Assembly: GCA_947000775.1 (NCBI GenBank)
Contig: CAMQGK010000416.1
Coordinates: forward strand, 1-64,000
Direction: 5' to 3'
Length of the DNA: 64,000 bases
DNA from: Pterois miles
Taxonomy: Eukaryota; Chordata; Actinopteri; Perciformes; Scorpaenidae
Part shown: one piece after another, positions 58,540 to 64,000 of the stretch
Position numbering within the stretch: position 1 is the stretch's first letter
Layout of the letters: each line of letters starts with the position of its first letter
Position numbers and translations under genes: made by a program
The notes under the pieces: generated by a model
The model's input: the letters and a program-made list of their open reading frames with translations, nothing else
Told to the model about the DNA's origin: nothing
The model's database searches: none

Positions 58540-59130
58540 AGAGAAGAGGAGACACACAGGGAGGAGACACACAGGGAGGATAGGACACACAGGGAGGAGA
58601 GACAGGGAGGAGACACACAGGGAGGAGACACACAGGGAGGAGACACACAGGGAGGAGACACACAGGGAGGGAGACACACAGGGAGGAGAGACAGGAGGAG
58701 ACACACAGGGAGGAGAGACAGGAGGAGACACACAGGGAGGAGAGACAGGAGGAGACACACAGGGAGGAGAGAAGGAGGAGACACACAGGGAGGAGAGACA
58801 GGAGGAGACACACAGGGAGGAGAGACAGCAGGAGACACACAAGAGGACACACAGGAAGGAGACACACAGGGAGGAGACACACAGGGAGGAGACACACAGG
58901 GAGGAGACACACAGGGAGGAGAGACAGGAGGAGACACACAGGGAGGAGACACACAGGGAGGAGACACACAGGGAGGAGAGAAGGAGGAGACACACAGGGA
59001 GGAGAGACAGGAGGAGACACACAGGGAGGAAGAGGAGAGACACAGGGAGGAGACACACAGGGAGGAGACACAGCAGGAGACACACAGGAAGGAGACACAC
59101 AGGGAGGAGACACACAGGGAGGAGGAAAAG
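58540..59130 (+). repeat. 15-bp minisatellite in LINE ORF1
   Basis: Tandem GGAGACACACAGGGA units (15 bp), mixed with GAGACAGGA variants that form composite periods. About 38 units. The + strand is purine-rich; the frame varies with the 11-bp variants. It replaces the region just after the zinc knuckle. Confidence 0.93.
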
Positions 59131-59189
59131 AGAAAGAGGCGGAACAAGAAAACTGTAGAACAGAGAAACAGACAGAGTGATGCAGGCAG

Positions 59190-60490
59190 TAAGGAGGAGG
59201 TCAGACAGAAAGACAGTGAGGAGGAGGTCAGACAGAAAGACAGTGAGGAGGAGGTCAGACAGAAAGAAAGTGAGGAGGTCAGACAGAAAGACAGTGAGGA
59301 GGAGGTCAGACAGAAAGACAGTGAGGAGGAGGTCAGACAGAAAGACAGTGAGGAGGAGGTCAGACAGAAAGACAGTGAGGAGGAGGTCAGACAGAAAGAC
59401 AGTGAGGAGGTCAGACAGAAAGACAGTGAGGAGGTCAGACAGAAAGACAGTGAGGAGGTCAGACAGAAAGACAGTGAGGAGGTCAGACAGAAAGACAGTG
59501 AGGAGGAGGTCAGACAGAAAGACAGTGAGGAGGTCAGACAGAAAGACAGTGAGGAGGAGGTCAGACAGAAAGACAGTGAGGAGGACAGACAGAAAGACAG
59601 TGAGGAGGACAGACAGAAAGACAGTGAGGAGGTCAGACAGAAAGACAGTGAGGAGGAGGTCAGACAGAAAGACAGTGAGGAGGACAGACAGAAAGACAGT
59701 GAGGAGGAGGTCAGACAGAAAGACAGTAAGGAGGAGGTCAGACAGAAAGACAGTAAGGAGGAGGTCAGACAGAAAGACAGTGATGAGGTCAGACAGAAAG
59801 ACAGTGAGGAGGTCAGACAGAAAGACAGTGAGGAGGTCAGACAGAAAGACAGTGAGGAGGAGGTCAGACAGAAAGACAGTGAGGAGGACAGACAGAAAGA
59901 CAGTGAGGAGGTCAGACAGAAAGACAGTAAGGAGGAGGTCAGACAGAAAGACAGTGAGGAGGACAGACAGAAAGACAGTGAGGAGGACAGACAGAAAGAC
60001 AGTGATGAGGTCAGACAGAAAGACAGTGAGGAGGTCAGACAGAAAGACAGTGAGGAGGTCAGACAGAAAGACAGTGAGGAGGAGGTCAGACAGAAAGACA
60101 GTAAGGAGGAGGTCAGACAGAAAGACAGTGAGGAGGACAGACAGAAAGACAGTGAGGAGGACAGACAGAAAGACAGTGATGAGGTCAGACAGAAAGACAG
60201 TAGAGGAGGTCAGACAGAAAGACAGTGAGGAGGTCAGACAGAAAGACAGTGAGGAGGAGGTCAGACAGAAAGACAGTAAGGAGGAGGTCAGACAGAAAGA
60301 CAGTGAGGAGGAGGTCAGACAGAAAGACAGTGAGGAGGTCAGACAGAAAGACAGTGAGGAGGAGGTCAGACAGAAAGACAGTAAGGAGGAGGTCAGACAG
60401 AAAGACAGTGAGGAGGACAGACAGAAAGACAGTGAGGAGGACAGACAGAAAGACAGTGAGGAGGACAGACAGAAAGACAGTGAGGAGGCA
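59190..60490 (+). repeat. 24/21-bp minisatellite in LINE ORF1 (EEVRQKDS)n
   Basis: About 57 units. A 24-bp form encodes EEVRQKDS; 21-bp forms lack one GAG codon (EVRQKDS) or read EDRQKDS. One frame stays open for 462 codons, reading RRSDRKTV, because all periods are multiples of three; a 1-bp loss at about 60201 (GTAGAGG) switches it to the EEVRQKDS frame. The acidic EEVRQKDSE frame matches the character of normal ORF1 just before its C-terminus. Confidence 0.95.
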
Positions 60491-60549
60491 GCAGGAGAGC
60501 AGACTGGGTTGAACATGGCAGCAGAGCAGCAGAGGACATCCTCAGGGAC

Positions 60550-61050
60550 AGTGATGAGGACATGATGACAGATGAGACTGGTTTTAAAGTTCCTGCTCTG
60601 AAAAGAAAAGTAATAGAAAATAGCAACGATACTCAAACTAAGAAGGAGGAAACACGTAAACTAAGACGAAGTCAGAAAATGAGACAGACAGAGAATGAGT
60701 CCAGCATGGAGGAGGAGGAAGACAGCCAGTCTTACACTGGGTCACAGCAGGAAAACATGTCCACAGTTAAAGACATAAGGACATTTCTACAGATAACAAA
60801 AAACATGAAAAATGTTAAATATGAGGAGTACTTCTCAGACAAAGAGCTACTGCTGTTCTCTATCAGGACACAGATGAGAGACAAAGGAAATAGAGGTTTT
60901 GCTGACACAGAAATTTTCAGACTTAAGAAAATAGTTGTGAGACTGAAAAATGAACTTTTTAATGATGATGAATCAGGGACAATGTCAGACGGTCTGTCTT
61001 CTCTTTGTTGTTTGCTGGGTGTTTCTTCTCAACTCAGGCCTCATGAGTGA
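60550..61050 (+). pseudogene. Tx1 LINE ORF1, C-terminal part
   Basis: The frame from DSDEDMMTDETGFKVPALKR runs through a Glu-rich stretch (SSMEEEEDSQSY) and a helical domain (TVKDIRTFLQITKNMKNVKY, EEYFSDKELLLFSIRTQM, FADTEIFRLKKIVVRLKNEL) to a stop at 61048-61050. This is the usual C-terminal domain of fish Tx1 ORF1. It is open for 163 codons without damage. Its stop overlaps the ORF2 start in ATGAGTGA (61043-61050), as in a coupled two-ORF LINE. Confidence 0.8.
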
Positions 61051-62471
61051 TCTGAGAGTTTCAACTTTAAACATAAATGGAGCCAGAGATGTGAGGAAAA
61101 ACTGTGAAAATGAAAAATATAAATGTAATGTTAATTCAAGAAACACACAGTGACTGTACAAATGAAAGTGACTGGAGGAAAGAATGGGATGGACAGATTG
61201 TTTTTAGCCATCTAAACAGAAACAGTGGAGGAGTGGCACTTCTCTTCTCAAAGCACTGTTATTAATGTGTATGCTCCCAATGTAGGAGCTGAAAGACTGG
61301 GTTTTTTAGATGAGTTGAGTGGGGTTTTAAATAAGTGTGAACCAGAGGAGTTTTTGTTTTTAGGGGGAGATTTTAACTGCACAGAGAGGGATTTAGACAG
61401 GAACCATATCGAACCTCATCTTGCCTCAAAACACAAAATGAAGAAGCTGGTAGAAACTCATAAGCTGTCTGATATGTGGAGAGAGATGAATGGGAAAAAT
61501 AGACAATATACCTGGTTCAGAGTCATGAAAATTATCTTTCAATGGCCAGATTAGACAGGTTTTATTGTTTTAAGCATCACCAGAGCATTTTTAAAGGATG
61601 TAAGATTGTCCCTGTTGGTTTCTCGGACCATTCTATGGTTTTATGTGACGTTTTTATTGCAAATCTTAAACACAAGTCTGCATATTGGTTTAACACTGCT
61701 CTTTTATTGGATTTACAGTTTAAAGAAATGTTTGTTTTTTTATGGAAAAATTTCCAAGAGAGAAAAGAAGATTTTAAATCATTGAAAGAGTGGTGGGATT
61801 ATGGAAAAGTGCAGGTCAGAGAATTGTGTCAACAATATACTCTCAGTGTCTCTCATAACCTCACCAAGTCTATCAGAGATCTAGAGACTGGGATAGTGGA
61901 GCTGGAAAATGTTGCAGAGGCCACAGGAAATCAAGGTCACTTTAAGGACCTCAGATCTAAAAAAGCCTTATTGGCAGACCTGCTAGGCTGCAGGGCACAG
62001 GGGGCGCTGGTTCGGTCTCGGTTTCAGAGCGCTGCTCTGATGGACTCGCCGTCCAAGTTCTTCTTTAGCCTGGAGAAGAAGAACGGGCAGAGCAGGTTTA
62101 TTCACGCTCTGCGGTCACCTGCAGGACGGCTGCTGACCGATGGGAAAGAGATCCGGCAGAGAGCTGTGGACTTTTATGCTCAGCTCTTTGAGAGCGAGTT
62201 CACTGAGGATGAGGAGGCGTTTGAGTCGTTCTGCAGGGGGCTGCCCTGTGTGTCTGAGGGGACCAATAAAGACCTGGAGGGTCCCCTGACAGCAGAGGAG
62301 GTGTTGGTGGCTCTGCGAGACCTGCAGGGGGGAAGGCCCCAGGAACTGATGGACTGCCACCAGAATTCTACAGAGCTTTTTGGACTGAGCTGGGAGAGGA
62401 TGTCCTGGACGTTTTTAATGAAAGTTTTAATGATGCATGTTTGCCTCAGAGCTGCAGGAGAGCAGTTCTGA
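61043..62471 (+). pseudogene. Tx1 LINE ORF2: endonuclease and linker
   Basis: ATG 61043 begins MSDLRVSTLNINGARD, the start of an apurinic-type endonuclease. Motifs follow in order but in changing frames: LIQETHSDCTNESDW (from about 61131, with the catalytic Glu), SGGVALLFS (61228), VINVYAPN (61258), FLGGDFNCTERDLDRN (61360, with the catalytic Asp-x-Asn), ARLDRFY (61545) and PVGFSDHSMVL (61610, with the catalytic Asp-His). About 25-30 codons are missing between LLFS and VINVYAPN. From 61542 to about 62340 the linker is a single open frame (RSRFQSAALMDSPSKFFFSL, and ADGRL-like GRLLTDGKEI). It loses the frame at GGKAPG-like QGGRPQE (62325). Confidence 0.85.
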
Positions 62472-63490
62472 CTCTATTACCAAAAAAAGGAGACCTGCAG
62501 GACATAAAGACCTGGAGGCCGGTCTCCCTGCTGTGTTCAGACTACAAACTGTTGTCAAAGGTGTTGGCAAACAGACTGAAGAAGGTGATGGATGAAATTA
62601 TTGATCGAACCCAAACATACTGTGTTCCTGGCAGGTCTATAGTTGACAACGTGTCACTGATTAGAGACTTTTTGGAGGTCTCTGGTTCATTGGCGTGTGA
62701 TGCTGGTTTGGTTTCTTTGGACCAGGAAAAGGCATTTGATCGGGTTGAGCATCGTTATCTTTGGAAAGTTTTAGAAAGACTCGGTCTCAGCCCTGATCTT
62801 ATTGCCAAGATTAAGGTGTTGTATGAGGACATTGAGAGTATTTTGAAAATCAACGGGGATCTATGTAAACCTTTTAAAGTAAAACGTGGAATAAGACAAG
62901 GATGTTCAATGTCTGGTATGCTTTATGCCCTCTCTATAGAACCCATGTTACATAATATTCGGTCACATATGGATGGTGTGTGTTTGCCTGGGTGTACTAC
63001 ACTATTTTGGGATAATCTGCATTGGGTTCCACAGAGTGTGCTGTACTTGCCAAAGGAGGAAGGGGGGCAGGGGTTAATACACCTGGAGAGCAGGTTAGCA
63101 GCATTCAGGCTACAAACAGTACAGAGATACCTGACAGGGACTGAGCAGGTCTTATGGAGGCCAGTGATGAGCATCATTTTAAGGGGAGTGTCTGGTTTAG
63201 GATTGGATGCATCTGTGTTTTTAACTAATTGTAATCTTTTACGTCTGTATAACTTGCCTGCTTTTTATCAGGGACTGTTCAGAGCATGGACTCTTTTTAA
63301 ATGGAGCAGACTGGAACCTGCAGCTTCAGTGTTCTGGCTGCTGGAAGAGCCGTTAATTCATGGAGCGCGACTGGACGTTCAGGACGGCAGCAGACCGGGT
63401 CTCAGTCGGAGGCTAATCTCTGCTGGGACAGTGAAGCTGAGGCATGTAGTGGATGCTGCTGGTCCTGGTTTCCATAAAGACCCTTTCTGA
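62441..63490 (+). pseudogene. Tx1 LINE ORF2: reverse transcriptase and C-terminal region
   Basis: A 349-codon frame. It contains VLTLLPKKGDLQDIKTWRPV, LLSKVLANRLKKVMDEIIDR, the GRSIVDNV motif, LVSLDQEKAFDRVEHRYLW (block A, with the first catalytic Asp), GIRQGCSMSGMLYALSIEPM (block B) and then GVCLPGC. It jumps directly to FWDNLHWVPQSVLYLPKEEG and GGQGLIHLESRLAAF, which normally lie about 200 residues further on. The deletion removes the catalytic YADD/FADD box and the thumb, so the enzyme cannot work, yet the frame is kept. The C-terminal part (RLEPAASVFWLLEEPL, HGARLDVQDG) is well preserved but stops at 63490, before the family's normal end. Confidence 0.88.
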
Positions 63491-64000
63491 GGGAGAGGTG
63501 CTTTGCTCCTAATCCCATGGCTGCTACCCTTCTCCCTGTTCTTCCCTCTCTGCACTTCCCTGTGATTTCCTGATAGTACCAGAATGACCCCCCCCCCCCC
63601 GTAGTATTGAGGGATTTAGAGTAGTAGGCTCACCGTAGAGGTTAAAAATTGACTGTTGAGAAAGCGAGGAGCTCATCTTTTTCTTGAGTACTGCCCATAA
63701 TCCTCGCCAGAGACCCGATTCAGAGGAGGTCAAACAAGGTGGCTCATGTCGGTGTGTGTTTGTGCGAAGGCTGAGGCTGAGTCGAAGTCCTGTTTTCACA
63801 GCCCGTTTAGAGTAATCTCAAATGTCGAATTGGATGTTAGTGGGAGACACGCTGAAGGTAAATGGCAACAGTAATGATTACATGTCATACTCGCATGTTG
63901 GAAGTGCTTTGGTATATTTGCTGTAGACATTTTAAACCAGTTTCCATGGATTTCATTACTGTGTTGGTATGTGTGTGCTGCGGTGTAGTGAGTGTGAGAA
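63491..64000. other. Sequence after the LINE, unassigned
   Basis: No gene seen. A C run lies at 63587-63600. No (TC)n or poly-A marks the 3' end of the LINE, so its end is truncated or rearranged. The sequence past 63610 looks like ordinary intron. Confidence 0.4.

Larger units (their letters stand above)
57263..63490 (+). mobile_element. Tx1-clade (L1-like) LINE, array-inflated and inactive
   Basis: In order: a roughly 155-bp 5' UTR starting at the (TC)n; ORF1 with an RRM-like N-terminus (57419), an NIPPF...SRHGK segment (57694), a KHVVSHRRQV segment (about 58347), a damaged CCHC zinc knuckle (58461) and an acidic C-terminus ending at 61050; then ORF2 from 61043 with endonuclease and reverse transcriptase. 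ORF1 is normally about 1-1.5 kb; here it spans 3.6 kb because three minisatellites (57755-58335, 58540-59130, 59190-60490) have grown inside it. ORF2 switches frame at least four times and lacks the catalytic YADD box. The 3' end is lost: the normal C-terminus and tail are absent after 63490. The clade call comes from the ORF1 order and from the LPKEEGGQGL motif after the RT. Confidence 0.9.

Noticed and set aside
58465..60636. 723-codon minus-strand Leu/Ser/Val-rich frame opposite the LINE arrays
   Set aside because: Antisense of the ORF1 minisatellites; the real coding strand is +, as shown by the flanking ORF1 and ORF2 motifs.
54326..64000. Next musashi exon (Ala-rich FPAAAYGP-type)
   Set aside because: No matching sequence after the donor at 54326; it must lie beyond the window.

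Overview
This is teleost (bony fish) genomic DNA lying inside a musashi-2 RNA-binding protein gene on the + strand. The organism call rests on two things: the exon sequences, and the repeat set, which is typical of ray-finned fish (RTE/Rex3-like, Rex1-like, L2-like and Tx1-clade LINEs, Tc1-type and hAT DNA transposons, a DIRS-like fragment and a tRNA-derived SINE). No rRNA gene, intact tRNA gene, CRISPR array or bacterial feature is present.

The only host gene I can support is musashi (msi2). Four consecutive coding exons are visible, each with consensus splice sites and compatible phases: 16573-16621, 45920-46002, 52844-52958 and 54251-54325. Together they encode the second half of the second RNA recognition motif, the linker after it and the start of the C-terminal region. 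The exons for RRM1 and the first half of RRM2 must lie upstream of the window, and the Ala-rich C-terminal exons downstream. About 99.5% of the window is therefore intron.

The upstream intron (1-16572) carries a 2.7-kb purine-rich minisatellite (4389-7055), an antisense retroelement fragment (10181-10944), two inverted copies of one dispersed repeat (11090-11716, 14505-15160) and LINE tails. The 29.3-kb second intron (16622-45919) carries a 17-bp array of splice-donor-like units (18506-18804), a 2.07-kb array of 15-bp units (18995-21061), a WW-domain fossil (21205-21309), an L2-like LINE end, a Tc1 element (26656-28069), a telomere-like minisatellite (31371-31774), a Tc1 fragment abutting a Rex3-like LINE (33746-35250), and a 1.08-kb hAT element with a perfect 8-bp target duplication (40724-41805). 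The 6.8-kb third intron (46003-52843) carries a SINE, a LINE endonuclease fragment with an internal duplication, a two-unit repeat and a DIRS-like recombinase fragment.

The last intron (from 54326) holds a 66-bp minisatellite (55525-56450) and then the most unusual object in the window: a degenerate Tx1-clade LINE (about 57263-63490). It begins directly at a (TC)n microsatellite, and its ORF1 has been inflated by three separate minisatellites (21-, 15- and 24/21-bp units, all multiples of three). ORF2 retains endonuclease and reverse-transcriptase motifs but has several frame switches and has lost the YADD/FADD catalytic box. None of the mobile elements looks capable of moving on its own. Long open frames over the arrays are by-products of repeat units divisible by three or lacking stop codons, and are not genes.
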